Shown: one piece after another, positions 8,573-17,461 of the stretch | How positions within the stretch are numbered: the stretch's first letter is position 1 | Layout of the letters: every line of letters starts with the position of its first letter | Origin: an uncultured Gammaproteobacteria bacterium | Lineage (GTDB): Bacteria > Pseudomonadota > Gammaproteobacteria > Arenicellales > JAANXG01 | DNA length: 64,000 nucleotides | Assembly (NCBI GenBank): GCA_947259175.1 | Contig: CAMYKW010000027.1 | Location: 1-64,000, forward strand | Direction of reading: 5' to 3' | The notes under the pieces: model-generated | Seen by the model: only the letters and a program-made list of their open reading frames with translations | Told to the model about the DNA's origin: nothing | Databases searched by the model: none | Program-made: the position numbers and the translations under genes

Positions 8573-8605
8573 ATAAGCGTGGCGCAGGGGGCGCGTGGAG
8601 ACCTA

Positions 8606-9628
8606 ATGAAGGCAGGCAAAATACAAGACCAGTTGGGGCGGCCGGTGCGGGATCTGCGCATCTCGGTGACCGACCGCTGCAATTTCCGCTGCGTGTATTG
8701 CATGCCCCGGCAGCAATTCGGCGCCGGCCACGCGTTCCTGCCGCGGCGGGATCTATTGAGCTATGAGGAGATCACCCGGGTCGCGCGGGCGTTCGTCGGC
8801 CTGGGGGTGAAGAAGTTGCGCATCACCGGCGGTGAACCGCTTATCCGCCATGAATTGCATCACCTGGTCTACGAACTGGCGGCGATCCCGGGGGTCGAGG
8901 ACTTGAGCATGACCACCAACGCCTCGCGCCTGACGCGGGAGATGGCCCACACGCTGAAGGACGCGGGCCTGAAGCGGGTGACCGTCAGCCTCGACGCGCT
9001 GGACGATCGCACCTTCATGGCGATCAACGACGTGGATTTTCCGGTGGGCAAGGTGCTAGCAGGGTTGGAGAACGCCGAGGCCGCCGGGCTGGCGCCGATC
9101 AAGGTGAACATGGTCGTCAAGCGCGGCGTCAACGAGCACAGCATCGTGCCCATGGCGCGCTTCTTTCACGGCACCGGGCATATCCTGCGCTTCATCGAGT
9201 TTATGGACGTCGGCCACAGCAATGGCTGGCGGCTGGATGATGTGCTCCCCGCCACCCAGGTGGTGGAGCAGATCAACAGCGAGCTGCCCATCGAGCCGGC
9301 GGATCCCAACTATCGCGGCGAGGTCGCGAGGCGCTGGCGCTACCGCGACGGCGGCGGTGAGATCGGCGTCATCTCATCGGTGACCCAGCCGTTTTGCCGT
9401 GAATGCGCCCGCGCCCGCTTGTCCGCCAAGGGTGATTTGTATACCTGTCTGTTCGCCACCGACGGTCATGACTTGCGCCATCAGATCCGCGACCGGCGGC
9501 TGTCCGACGCCGAATTGCAGGACCACATCGCGTCGATCTGGCGACGCCGTGCCGACCGCTATTCACAGATCCGCACCGAGCACACGGTGAATCTGCCCAA
9601 GATCGAGATGTCTTACATCGGCGGGTAG
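8606..9628 (+). CDS. moaA: GTP 3',8-cyclase MoaA
   Basis: A radical-SAM enzyme of 340 residues that makes the first intermediate of molybdopterin from GTP. The SAM cluster motif CNFRCVYCMP, the GGEPL motif and the C-terminal second-cluster cysteines (CRECARARLSAKGDLYTC) are present, and the chain ends in the catalytically needed Gly-Gly (YIGG). ATG 8606 with GGAG upstream is preferred over GTG 8579. It is the last gene of the AOR operon; the partner moaC lies far away at 46787. Confidence 0.93.
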   Translation: MKAGKIQDQLGRPVRDLRISVTDRCNFRCVYCMPRQQFGAGHAFLPRRDLLSYEEITRVARAFVGLGVKKLRITGGEPLIRHELHHLVYELAAIPGVEDLSMTTNASRLTREMAHTLKDAGLKRVTVSLDALDDRTFMAINDVDFPVGKVLAGLENAEAAGLAPIKVNMVVKRGVNEHSIVPMARFFHGTGHILRFIEFMDVGHSNGWRLDDVLPATQVVEQINSELPIEPADPNYRGEVARRWRYRDGGGEIGVISSVTQPFCRECARARLSAKGDLYTCLFATDGHDLRHQIRDRRLSDAELQDHIASIWRRRADRYSQIRTEHTVNLPKIEMSYIGG

Positions 9629-9962
9629 CGCTCGCAGGGTTCACACAGATCAAAAAATATCGGGCAAGTGCCTGTATGTAGGAGCGCCTTATAAGCGCGA
9701 TTGAATGATTCGCGATTGCAGACCGTTCCCACGGGCTGACGTTCGCGGTTGCAAACCCCCACAGGAAGGTGCCGCGCGCTCTCGGTGGTAAAAGCCCCTC
9801 CCCGGGCCGTCATCCTCCGGCCCCGACTATGTCATCCTGAAGCCCAACGGGCTGAAGGATCTTTGTGTGGGGATTTTATCGGGCAGAAAGCTTCTTCGCG
9901 TTGCTCAGAACGACACAATCGCACTCAATGGTCCCCGACCCTGTTGTATTCAGCTCTCGGTT
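9629..9962. repeat. Intergenic repeat cluster between convergent moaA and moaB
   Basis: No gene is seen. TTGAATGATTCGCGATTGCA (9701) and GACGTTCGCGGTTGCAAAC (9738) repeat the family found at 689-751, preceded by TGTAGGAGCGCCTTATAAGCGCGA, which looks like a Pseudomonas-type REP palindrome. From about 9830, GTCATCCTGAAGCCCAACGG to CTCAGAACGACAC has imperfect matching ends (GTCATCCTGA and TCAGAACGAC), the pattern of a widespread proteobacterial intergenic element. The ORFs drawn through this region are not supported. Confidence 0.55.
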
Positions 9963-10481
9963 TTACTTGTCCAGCAGCCGCGGCATCAGCTCCACCAGGT
10001 TGCACGGCCGGGTGCGAAAGTCGAGTTGTGGGCTGATGAGTTTGTCCCAGCCGTCGGCGCAGGCGCCGGAGGAGCCCGGCAGGCAGAAGACGTAAGTGCC
10101 GTTGGCGACGCCGGCCACGGCGCGCGACTGCAGCGTCGACGGTCCCACCGAGTCGTACGAGAGGACCCGGAACATCTCTCCGAAGCCGTTGATTTCCTTG
10201 TCGAAAAGCGGTTTGACCGCCTCCGGGGTGCCGTCGCGGCCGGTGATGCCGGTGCCCCCGGTGGTGAGCACCACCTGGGTGGCGTCGTCGCCGATCCAGT
10301 GCGATACGGCGGCGCGGATGCGATACACGTCATCGGGGATGATCTGTTTTTCCTGCAGCCGGTGGCCGGCTTCTTGCAGCCGGTCGATCAACAGTTTTCC
10401 GGACTTGTCGGTGGTTTCGTCGCGGGAGTCGGAAACCGTCAACACCGCAATATTCAGCGGTATAAATTTACGATCGCTCAT
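9963..10481 (-). CDS. moaB: Molybdenum cofactor biosynthesis protein B
   Basis: A 172-residue MogA/MoaB-fold protein with VLTVSDSRD near the N-terminus and the signature TTGGTGITGRDGTPEAV. Members adenylate molybdopterin before metal insertion or have a related role. It follows tupC by 18 bp on the minus strand, so it is the last gene of a tupABC-moaB operon. Coupling to a tungstate importer suggests it helps activate pterin for tungsten insertion. Confidence 0.92.
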   Translation of the reverse strand: MSDRKFIPLNIAVLTVSDSRDETTDKSGKLLIDRLQEAGHRLQEKQIIPDDVYRIRAAVSHWIGDDATQVVLTTGGTGITGRDGTPEAVKPLFDKEINGFGEMFRVLSYDSVGPSTLQSRAVAGVANGTYVFCLPGSSGACADGWDKLISPQLDFRTRPCNLVELMPRLLDK

Positions 10482-10499
10482 AGCGGGGTACGGTCAGGG

Positions 10500-11207
10500 T
10501 CAACCAGGGAAGCGTGTGACCTTCGTCGCGCGGCTGCGTTTGAAAGCCGGTTCGACGTTGACGAGCTTGCCGCCGACCAGTTGCGTGTGGTGGTCGGCGA
10601 TCGGCGTGAGTCCGGTCTGGTCGTGGCTGGCGACGAGGATCGCCATGCCCTCGTTGCGCAGCGCATCGATCAACTGGTAGGTGCTGATCCGGGACTGTTG
10701 ATCCATGTTGGTGGTCGGTTCATCCAAGGCCAGCACCGAGGGGTTCACAATGCGCGCCCGTGTCAGCGCGACGCGTTGCTTTTCACCGCCGGACAGGGAC
10801 CGGGCGTTGCGGTGCGCGAGATGGTCCAGGCGCGCCCAGCGCAGCGCGTCGGCGACCGTGTCGTAGAGGTGCGCCCGCGGCTCCTTGTGCAAGCGCAGGC
10901 CGTACGCGATGTTCCGCTCCACCGTGGTGTCCAGCATATAGGGATCCTGATGCAGATAGACGAGGTTGCGCTGGATTTTTACGCGCGCCTTGGACCACGA
11001 CAGGACCGCGTCCTTCACCTGCACCTTGGCGCTATCGGGTTTGACCAGGCCCGAGACGATTTTCAACAGCGTGGTTTTGCCCGCGCCGTTGTCGCCGGTG
11101 ATCAGCATGCATACGCCCGCGTTGACGACGAACTCGTCGATGTTCAGCAGCACCCGGTCGCCGAAGCGTTTGGTCACGTGACGGAAGTGAAATAACGGCG
11201 TTTTCAT
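10500..11207 (-). CDS. tupC: Tungstate ABC transporter ATP-binding protein
   Basis: The 235-residue ATPase shows Walker A GDNGAGKTT, Q-loop LVYLHQDPY, ABC signature LSGGEKQRVAL and Walker B VLALDEPTT. It overlaps the tupB gene by 4 bases. Family resemblance and the TupA/TupB neighbours support tungstate (or molybdate) uptake; the ModC-type C-terminal regulatory TOBE domain is absent, as expected for TupC. Confidence 0.88.
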   Translation of the reverse strand: MKTPLFHFRHVTKRFGDRVLLNIDEFVVNAGVCMLITGDNGAGKTTLLKIVSGLVKPDSAKVQVKDAVLSWSKARVKIQRNLVYLHQDPYMLDTTVERNIAYGLRLHKEPRAHLYDTVADALRWARLDHLAHRNARSLSGGEKQRVALTRARIVNPSVLALDEPTTNMDQQSRISTYQLIDALRNEGMAILVASHDQTGLTPIADHHTQLVGGKLVNVEPAFKRSRATKVTRFPG

Positions 11208-11905
11208 GCCTGCATCGCCAAGCGGTGTCTTAACGTGGATAGTGAATAGTTGAGCACCAGGGCCAACACCAGCAATACGATCCCCAACGCGATGCCCTGG
11301 GCAAACTGGCCTTTGCTGGTTTCCAGGGCGATGGCGGTGGTGATATTGCGCGTGTAGTTGAGGATATTACCTCCCACCATCATGGAGCAACCCACCTCGG
11401 CGATGATCCGACCGAAGGCGGCGATTACCGCGGCGAACAGGCCGTAGCGCACCTCGTGCATCACGGTGAACATGGCGCGCAGCGGGGGCGCCCCCAGGGT
11501 GTAGGCGGTCTCCCAGACGCGTTGATCGGCGGATTGCAGGGCCGAGTGCCCCATGGCCACCAGGATCGGAAAGCTGAGCACCATCTGCCCGAGCACCATC
11601 GCGGTCTGGGTGAACAACAGCTTGAGATCGCCGAACGGTCCGCTGCGCGACAACAGCAGATACAGGGTCAGACCGACCACCACCGCCGGCACCGCCAGCA
11701 GGGTGTGAAACAGCGACACCAGGGTGCGCCGTCCGGGAAACTCGAAGTGGGCCAGGGCGTAGGCGGTGAGCAGCGCCGGCGGCGTGGTGTACAGGATCGC
11801 CTGAAACGAAACCCCGAAGGAAATGCTGATGATAGCCCAAAGCTCCGCATCGCCGGAGACCAGCAGGCTCAGCGCCTTGAGCGATGCGTCGGTGAGGCTT
11901 TCCAT
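11204..11905 (-). CDS. tupB: Tungstate ABC transporter permease
   Basis: A 233-residue inner-membrane protein with about five hydrophobic helices and the EAA-type cytoplasmic loop (ETAYTLGAPPLRAMFTVMHE) that docks on the ATPase. It matches the TupB/WtpB-like BPD permease class. Start and stop overlap its neighbours (tupA stop TGA overlaps its ATG by one base), showing tight translational coupling. Confidence 0.88.
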   Translation of the reverse strand: MESLTDASLKALSLLVSGDAELWAIISISFGVSFQAILYTTPPALLTAYALAHFEFPGRRTLVSLFHTLLAVPAVVVGLTLYLLLSRSGPFGDLKLLFTQTAMVLGQMVLSFPILVAMGHSALQSADQRVWETAYTLGAPPLRAMFTVMHEVRYGLFAAVIAAFGRIIAEVGCSMMVGGNILNYTRNITTAIALETSKGQFAQGIALGIVLLVLALVLNYSLSTLRHRLAMQA

Positions 11906-12729
11906 CAGTTAGCGCCCGCCAGCGGAAAGAATAGGGTCTCGCCGTTGATCGTGAAGTTCTTGATGATGTCCTGACCTTGTTGGGAGGTAAGCCACTCGAT
12001 GAGGCGCATCGCGCCCCGGTAGTTGATGTCCTCGTAGCGCTGTGGACTTACCGCGATGATGCCGTAGCGGTTATACAGGCGTTGGTCGCCGGCGACCAGT
12101 AAAAGGAGATGCGTCAGGGTGGGCTTGTGGGCTAGCCAGGTGCCGCGATCGGTGAGGGTATAGCCGTCGAGTTCCTCGGCCATCTGCAACACCTTGCCCA
12201 TGCCCTGACCGGCTTCGCGGTACCAGGATCCGCCGGGTGTGATTCCCGCCTGCCGCCACAGCCATCGCTCACGCTTGTGCGTCCCCGAGTCGTCGCCCCG
12301 CGAGACGAAGGGCAGTTGCGCTTTTTGAATGCGGTTCAACGCCGCCAATGCGTCTTTCAGGCCGCGGATTTTCGCGCCGTCGGTATGCGGCCCGATAATG
12401 ACGAAGTCGTTGTACATCACGTCGCGGCGGTTGACGCCGTAGCGGGCGCTCACAAACTCCATCTCGTCCTCATAGGCGTGCACCAGCAGCACATCCGCGT
12501 CGCCGTCGCGCCCCATGCGCAACGCCTTGCCGGTGCCGACGGCGATGACGTGGACCGGGTAGCCGGTTTGCTCTTCGAACGGCGGCAGCAACTGGCGCAA
12601 CAGGCCGGAATTGTCGGTGCTGGTGGTGGTCGCCAGCCTGATCGGACGCTGGGCGGCGGTTGCCGGCGGCGTCGATAGGGACAGCATCAATGTGACGACT
12701 ATTAAGCTTACGCCAATCGCATTGCGCAC
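11905..12729 (-). CDS. tupA: Tungstate-binding periplasmic protein
   Basis: GTG 12729 is chosen because GGAG lies 7 bases upstream and the product then starts with a clean signal peptide (MRNAIGVSLIVVTLMLSLS) of a 274-residue protein; the track start adds 13 unlikely residues. The mature chain begins with the TupA hallmark LATTTSTDNSGLL, where the TTTS loop binds the oxyanion, followed by DADVLLVHA. It would deliver tungstate with high affinity to TupBC. Divergent from moaE with about 60 bp between starts. Confidence 0.9.
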   Translation of the reverse strand: MRNAIGVSLIVVTLMLSLSTPPATAAQRPIRLATTTSTDNSGLLRQLLPPFEEQTGYPVHVIAVGTGKALRMGRDGDADVLLVHAYEDEMEFVSARYGVNRRDVMYNDFVIIGPHTDGAKIRGLKDALAALNRIQKAQLPFVSRGDDSGTHKRERWLWRQAGITPGGSWYREAGQGMGKVLQMAEELDGYTLTDRGTWLAHKPTLTHLLLLVAGDQRLYNRYGIIAVSPQRYEDINYRGAMRLIEWLTSQQGQDIIKNFTINGETLFFPLAGAN

Positions 12730-12790
12730 GCAGGGGCTCCGGTAGTATGGTTGTTGTGATCCGATCATGTTTACCGGTGAAAAGGTGGTA

Positions 12791-13228
12791 ATGCAAGTCC
12801 AATTGCGCGAGCAAGAATTCGATCCCTGGCAGGAGATCGCCGACCATCAGGTGCAGCACCTCGGCGCGGCCGGCAAATGGGGCGCCACCGCGGTATTCGT
12901 CGGCACCATGCGCGATGATAACGAGGGCGACGCGGTCACCGGCATGACCTTGGAGTATTACCCGGAGATGACCGAACGTCATCTGCGCGCCATTGCCGAA
13001 CAGGCGATGGCGACATGGGACATTATCGATGTGCTCATTCTTCACCGCGTCGGCGACGTCGTGCCGGGTGAGCCGATCGTGTTGGTGACGGTTTGGGCCG
13101 CGCACCGGGCGGCGGCTTATGACGCCAACAGGTTCATCATGGAAGACTTGAAATCCAAGGCGCCGTTCTGGAAAAAAGAACAAACCGCGGCCGGCGCGCG
13201 CTGGGTGGAGCGCAATACCCCGGGTTAG
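12791..13228 (+). CDS. moaE: Molybdopterin synthase catalytic subunit
   Basis: The product (145 residues from ATG 12791, which has AAGGTGG upstream) is MoaE, the large subunit that transfers sulfur from MoaD thiocarboxylate to precursor Z. The active-site lysine segment MEDLKSKAPFWKKE and the HRVGDVVPGE motif are present. It is the only MoaE in the window and must work with one or both MoaD proteins (8009, 45793). A 100-bp inverted-repeat element starts 2 bp after its stop codon. Confidence 0.92.
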   Translation: MQVQLREQEFDPWQEIADHQVQHLGAAGKWGATAVFVGTMRDDNEGDAVTGMTLEYYPEMTERHLRAIAEQAMATWDIIDVLILHRVGDVVPGEPIVLVTVWAAHRAAAYDANRFIMEDLKSKAPFWKKEQTAAGARWVERNTPG

Positions 13229-13229
13229 T

Positions 13230-13329
13230 CCAGCTACTATTCATGGCACGTGGTTGAGACACCCGCAATTTTAGTTCAGTGAAAATGCGACTCAGCCCAT
13301 TGGTGCTGCTTGCCGAGAATCGTAGCTGG
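13230..13329. repeat. 100-bp MITE-like element, copy 1
   Basis: The ends are CCAGCTACTATTC and GAATCGTAGCTGG, an inverted repeat with one mismatch. A second element at 22958-23057 has the same length and nearly the same ends but a different interior. GTTAG occurs on both flanks and could be a target duplication. The element sits directly behind the moaE stop codon. Bases 13330-13393 hold nothing recognisable. Confidence 0.65.
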
Positions 13330-13393
13330 GTTAGCGCGCAGTCCGGCTTCCTGATGGAGTTGTCGTCATCTGGGATCTCGGCGGATATGCGGC

Positions 13394-14662
13394 TTAGACG
13401 ACTTCGCTGAACGGTAACACCTGCACCCGATCGCCGGGCTCCGCGGCTTCCGCTTCCAGCGGTAGCACGATAAAGCAGTTCGCGTCGGCCATCGACCTGA
13501 GGATGCCTGAGCCTTGAGGACCGGTCTTGTCCACTACCAGCTCACCGTCATCGTCCTGGGACAACACGCCGCGCTGGTATTCGGTGCGGCCCGCTTTCTT
13601 GCGCAGCTTGGTCGTGCAACGCGCCTGCAACAACAGCGGGGGGGTATCGGTTCCGCCCTGTAATCGCTTAAGCGCCGGCTGCACGAACAAATAGAATGTA
13701 ACCATCACCGACACCGGATTGCCGGGCAGCCCGAAAAAATACGCGTCCTTGATCTTGCCGAACGCCAGCGGCCGACCTGGTTTCATCGCCACTTTCCAGA
13801 AATCGATCTGTCCCAATTGTTCCAGAGCCTCCTTGACGAAGTCCGCCTCACCGACGGACACCCCGCCGGAGGTGATCAACACGTCGGCGCACGCCGCCCC
13901 CTGCTCGAAGGCGTTGTAGGTGTCCTCGCGGGTATCGGCGACAACGCCCAAGTCGATGAGCTCCACGCCGAGACGGGTCAACATGCCGTACAGGCTGTAG
14001 CGGTTGCTGTCGTAAATCATACCGGGCTCCAGTGGTTCGCCGATCGACCGCAGCTCGTCGCCGGTGGAGAAAAATGCCACGCGCACGCGACGCGTCACCA
14101 CCACCTCGCCGATGCCCAGTGAGGCCAGCAGTCCTAGGTCCGCCGGCTGCAAACGGTGACCCCGGCGCAACACGGTATCGCCCGCGGCGATATCCTCGCC
14201 GGCTTGACGCACATTCTGACCCGCCCGGTGACGGTCATCGATGCGAATGCCGTCCGCGGTTTGTTCCACGTGCTCCTGCATGACCACGGTATCGGTGCCC
14301 TGCGGCATCACCGCTCCGGTCATGATGCGCACGCACTCACCGGCGTTTACCGTACCCTGAAATTCATGCCCGGCCCACGAGGTGCCCACGACCTTCAGTT
14401 CCCGGGTGCCGTCGTCCGGCAGTGCGTCGGCGTGCAATGCATAGCCGTCCATCGCGGAATTGGTATGGCTGGGGACGTCGATGCGGGAGCGAATGTCCTT
14501 AGCCAGCACGCGGTCCAGCGCCGCGCGCAGATGAATTTTCTCGAAACCGCGGACCGGCGCTACGGCCGACTGGATGCGTTGTGTCGCCTGCTCAGACAAT
14601 AGAGATGCCGGATCGTAGTCGTCCATGCAACTGGCGGAGGTATCGATGGTAGCCGAGTTCAT
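13394..14662 (-). CDS. moeA: Molybdopterin molybdenumtransferase MoeA
   Basis: A full-length 422-residue MoeA, which inserts molybdate or tungstate into adenylated molybdopterin. Seen are the N-terminal SAMDGYAL motif, the MoaB-like domain motifs FSTGDEL and TSGGVSVGEAD, MKPGRPLAFG, GLPGNPVSV, and the C-terminal beta-barrel domain IV. It stands alone on the minus strand next to moaE. About 240 bp upstream (14663-14899) hold its promoter region; TACAAT on the minus strand near 14698 is a possible -10. Confidence 0.93.
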   Translation of the reverse strand: MNSATIDTSASCMDDYDPASLLSEQATQRIQSAVAPVRGFEKIHLRAALDRVLAKDIRSRIDVPSHTNSAMDGYALHADALPDDGTRELKVVGTSWAGHEFQGTVNAGECVRIMTGAVMPQGTDTVVMQEHVEQTADGIRIDDRHRAGQNVRQAGEDIAAGDTVLRRGHRLQPADLGLLASLGIGEVVVTRRVRVAFFSTGDELRSIGEPLEPGMIYDSNRYSLYGMLTRLGVELIDLGVVADTREDTYNAFEQGAACADVLITSGGVSVGEADFVKEALEQLGQIDFWKVAMKPGRPLAFGKIKDAYFFGLPGNPVSVMVTFYLFVQPALKRLQGGTDTPPLLLQARCTTKLRKKAGRTEYQRGVLSQDDDGELVVDKTGPQGSGILRSMADANCFIVLPLEAEAAEPGDRVQVLPFSEVV

Positions 14663-14899
14663 GATGGGTGCTGTATCGCTGACTAGGGCAGGTCATTGTA
14701 ACATTCCCGCCGCCCGCGGCCGCTATCGGTGGTTCTGCGGCGCGGCAGCGAGGCGCGGAGTGTGAATCCGCAGGACATCCTCCCCGGCGAGGTTGGCCGG
14801 ATGCCCCGAAACGCAACGATGTCTCAGGGAAAGGGCAGTACGGAGTTATCTGCGGGTGCGACGAGGCGTGGCGGGTCAGCGGCGGCGCCGGTACCGGCG

Positions 14900-17131
14900 C
14901 TAGTCCAGTTCGTCGATTGATTTCGGGGCGCTGATGTAGTGGCCCTGGGCGTAATCCACCCCGAGTTCTCCGAGCATGTCCAGGGTCTCCCGCGTTTCCA
15001 CGAACTCGGCGATGGTCTGTTTGTCCATGACCTTGGCGACTTCATTGATCGATTTGACCATCGCCTTGTCGATGGGGTCTTCCACGATGTCCCGCACGAA
15101 CAAGCCGTCGATCTTGATGAAATCCACCGGTAACTGTTTCAGGTAGGCAAACGAAGACAGGCCGCTGCCGAAGTCATCCAAGGCGATGCGGCAGTTTCTT
15201 TCTTTGATTTCCTGAATAAACCGCGAGGCGCTGGACAGATTCGCGATGGCGGCGGTCTCGGTCACCTCGAAGCAAATTTTGTGCGCGGGGACGCCGGTGC
15301 TATCCAGTTTTTCCAATACGAAGGCCAGAAATTCCTCGTCACCCAGCGAATGCCCGGAAAGATTGATGGAACAAAGGAACAGCCCATCGACATGACGGGG
15401 TTTGCTTTGCAGCCAGTCCAGGGCGCTGCCCACGACCCAGCGGTCTATACGCACCGAATACTTGTACCGTTCGGCGGCCGGCAGGAAACTTCCCGGCAGG
15501 ACCATACGGCCTTTTTCGTCCTCCATGCGCACCAACAGCTCGTAATGTTGCTGACCGGAATCGCCGTCGCCGTCTACCGGCACGATCGGCTGGTAAAACA
15601 ATCTGAACCGGTTTTCCTCCAGTGCGCAGTTGATCTTTGCGATCCATTCGATTTCGCGATAACGCCGGGCCAGCTCGGTGTCGTTTTCCTCATAGATGTG
15701 GATACGGTTGCGACCGTCGTCCTTCGCCGCATAGCATGCGGTATCAGCGGCGCTCAGCACGCCGGCAATGCTTTCGCTGGTTTTGGTGATGGGTACCAGG
15801 CCGATGCTGACCGCGATGCTGAAGCTGCTCTCTCCCCACAAGAACCGATAATCCACGATCGCCTGTCGCAACGCGTTGGCGACCCGGGTCGCTTGATTCA
15901 AGTTGCAACTTGTCATCAAAACCGCAAACTCGTCGCCGCCAAGCCGCGCCAGGGTGTCTTCCCGGCGCACGCAATCCTGAAGCAGTGCGCCCAGTTGGCG
16001 CAACAGTTCGTCGCCGGCGACATGGCCGCAGGTGTCGTTGATGATCTTGAACTGATCGAGGTCGAGATAACACAATGCGTGTTCCGAATCCTCCCCGCGC
16101 GCCTTCTCCAGAACGGACTGCAGCCGTACCTCGAATTCGCGCCGGTTCACCAAACCGGTCAGCGCGTCATGGGTGGCTTGATAGGAAAGCTGCTCGGACA
16201 GGGTATGGGCTTCCGTGACGTCCTCGCATACCATCAACATCGCCTTGGCGTCTTTTTGGGGATCTTCTCCGTCAATCACGCTTGCCGAGGCGCGTATCCA
16301 AATGTGCGTGGCGTCCTTGTGACTCTGACAGCTTTCCCAGCGGTGCACGATGTCCGGCGTGGCGAAGCAACTCTTGATGTGCTCCATGGCCAACTCTTTC
16401 TGTGGGTCGATGTACAAGTCCAGTACGTTGGTGCCGATCAACTCGCTCACGGAATAACCGAGGTGTTCCGCCCCGAATCGATTCACCGAAAGAATCTGTC
16501 CCTGCTGATCCAGGGTGAAAAACATGGAAGGTGTGTCGTTGTACAAGATGCGGTAACGCTCCTGGCTGCGCAGCGCTTTTTCTTCGGCATGTTTGCGTTC
16601 GGCCACCTCCGCGCGCAACGCCCGGTTCGCGTCCAGCAGCTCTCCGGTGCGTTCTGCGATGCGTTGCTCCAGTAGCTTTTGGTCCTTGCGGATGAGATCC
16701 TGGGTGGTCTTGTGCGAGAGATGGGTCTTGATCCTCGCGACCAGGACGGAATAATCGATGGGACGGGTGATGTAGTCGTTGGCGCCCAGCTCCAGCGCCT
16801 TGACGACGTCGTCGATGTCGTCCTTCACCGTCAACATCAGCACCGGAAGCTCGGTCTCGGAATATTCCCTGCGTATCGCCCGCAGCACGTCGATGCCGCT
16901 CATGCCCGGCATCAGCACGTCGAGAATGATCAGATGAAACTCTTGCTTGGCGACGCAGTTGAGCGCTTCCTTGCCGCTGGCCGCCTCGGTAACGCGGTAA
17001 TTGGGATGGGTGAGCAGGGATTTCAATACCGAACGGTTGGTGGGGACATCGTCCACCACCAGGATATTGCACACCTTATCGTCGGAAGAAACTCCTTCAG
17101 TTAAATCGATCGGTTGCAGGTGGCTGCTCAT
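14900..17131 (-). CDS. Response regulator with PAS, GGDEF and EAL domains
   Basis: The 743-residue cytosolic protein has a receiver (VVDDVPTNRS, Asp in IILDVLMPGMSG near 72), a coiled-coil linker (about 140-190), a PAS domain (about 195-310), a GGDEF domain with intact RLGGDEFAVL and an RxxD inhibitory site five residues before it, and an EAL domain. The EAL motif reads ELLVRM, a tolerated variant, and the other catalytic positions (SINLSG, FEVTET, DDFGSG, FIKIDG, AEFVET, YAQGHYI) look intact. It can therefore both make and break c-di-GMP. No kinase is attached, but the RpfC-like hybrid kinase is about 3 kb away and could phosphorylate it; no RpfG (HD-GYP) is present in the window. Confidence 0.9.
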   Translation of the reverse strand: MSSHLQPIDLTEGVSSDDKVCNILVVDDVPTNRSVLKSLLTHPNYRVTEAASGKEALNCVAKQEFHLIILDVLMPGMSGIDVLRAIRREYSETELPVLMLTVKDDIDDVVKALELGANDYITRPIDYSVLVARIKTHLSHKTTQDLIRKDQKLLEQRIAERTGELLDANRALRAEVAERKHAEEKALRSQERYRILYNDTPSMFFTLDQQGQILSVNRFGAEHLGYSVSELIGTNVLDLYIDPQKELAMEHIKSCFATPDIVHRWESCQSHKDATHIWIRASASVIDGEDPQKDAKAMLMVCEDVTEAHTLSEQLSYQATHDALTGLVNRREFEVRLQSVLEKARGEDSEHALCYLDLDQFKIINDTCGHVAGDELLRQLGALLQDCVRREDTLARLGGDEFAVLMTSCNLNQATRVANALRQAIVDYRFLWGESSFSIAVSIGLVPITKTSESIAGVLSAADTACYAAKDDGRNRIHIYEENDTELARRYREIEWIAKINCALEENRFRLFYQPIVPVDGDGDSGQQHYELLVRMEDEKGRMVLPGSFLPAAERYKYSVRIDRWVVGSALDWLQSKPRHVDGLFLCSINLSGHSLGDEEFLAFVLEKLDSTGVPAHKICFEVTETAAIANLSSASRFIQEIKERNCRIALDDFGSGLSSFAYLKQLPVDFIKIDGLFVRDIVEDPIDKAMVKSINEVAKVMDKQTIAEFVETRETLDMLGELGVDYAQGHYISAPKSIDELD

Positions 17132-17461
17132 GTGGACGACGGTACACGGTATAACAACAGCGCACTATTGCAGTGAGAAATCAGGGGCATACGCCGGGCT
17201 TCTCAGGTTCGCGAACAAATCGGGTTTGATTACTGGAGTATAGCGGTTATATGTGTTCACGCAAGCGCCATGCCTGTCGCGACGCGCCGACTGTATGCAC
17301 CCGTTTTGATCGGGTAAGGCCCACCGCGTCGATATATCAATAGAGGATGAGGCATCGATCATCCGGCCGGTAAAAAAAGCGGGCGCCAACGAATGTTGGC
17401 GCCCGCACGCCGACTGGCTGATCTTGATGACGTCAGGGCAGTGTCAATGATACATCCGCCG
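17132..17461. other. Intergenic region between the GGDEF-EAL gene and rpfF
   Basis: Apart from the rpfF terminator (17371-17406) no gene is seen. The stretch 17132-17370 must carry the promoter of the GGDEF-EAL gene (minus strand); no clear -35/-10 pair was recognised. Confidence 0.5.
17371..17406 (-). terminator. Rho-independent terminator of rpfF
   Basis: GCGGGCGCCAAC and GTTGGCGCCCGC form a perfect 12-bp stem with a 4-nt loop; on the minus strand it is followed by seven T. It lies 56 bp behind the rpfF stop codon. Confidence 0.92.

Noticed and set aside
9867-11195. 442-codon plus-strand ORF opposite moaB and tupC
   Set aside because: It starts inside the repeat cluster and is antisense to two well-supported genes.
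13229-13262. Sigma-54-like box TGGCACGTGGTTGAG behind moaE
   Set aside because: The -12 GC is missing at the required spacing, and the site is inside the 100-bp repeat element.
15281-16675. 464-codon plus-strand ORF opposite the GGDEF-EAL gene
   Set aside because: Shadow frame; no motif, while the minus strand has intact receiver, GGDEF and EAL motifs.
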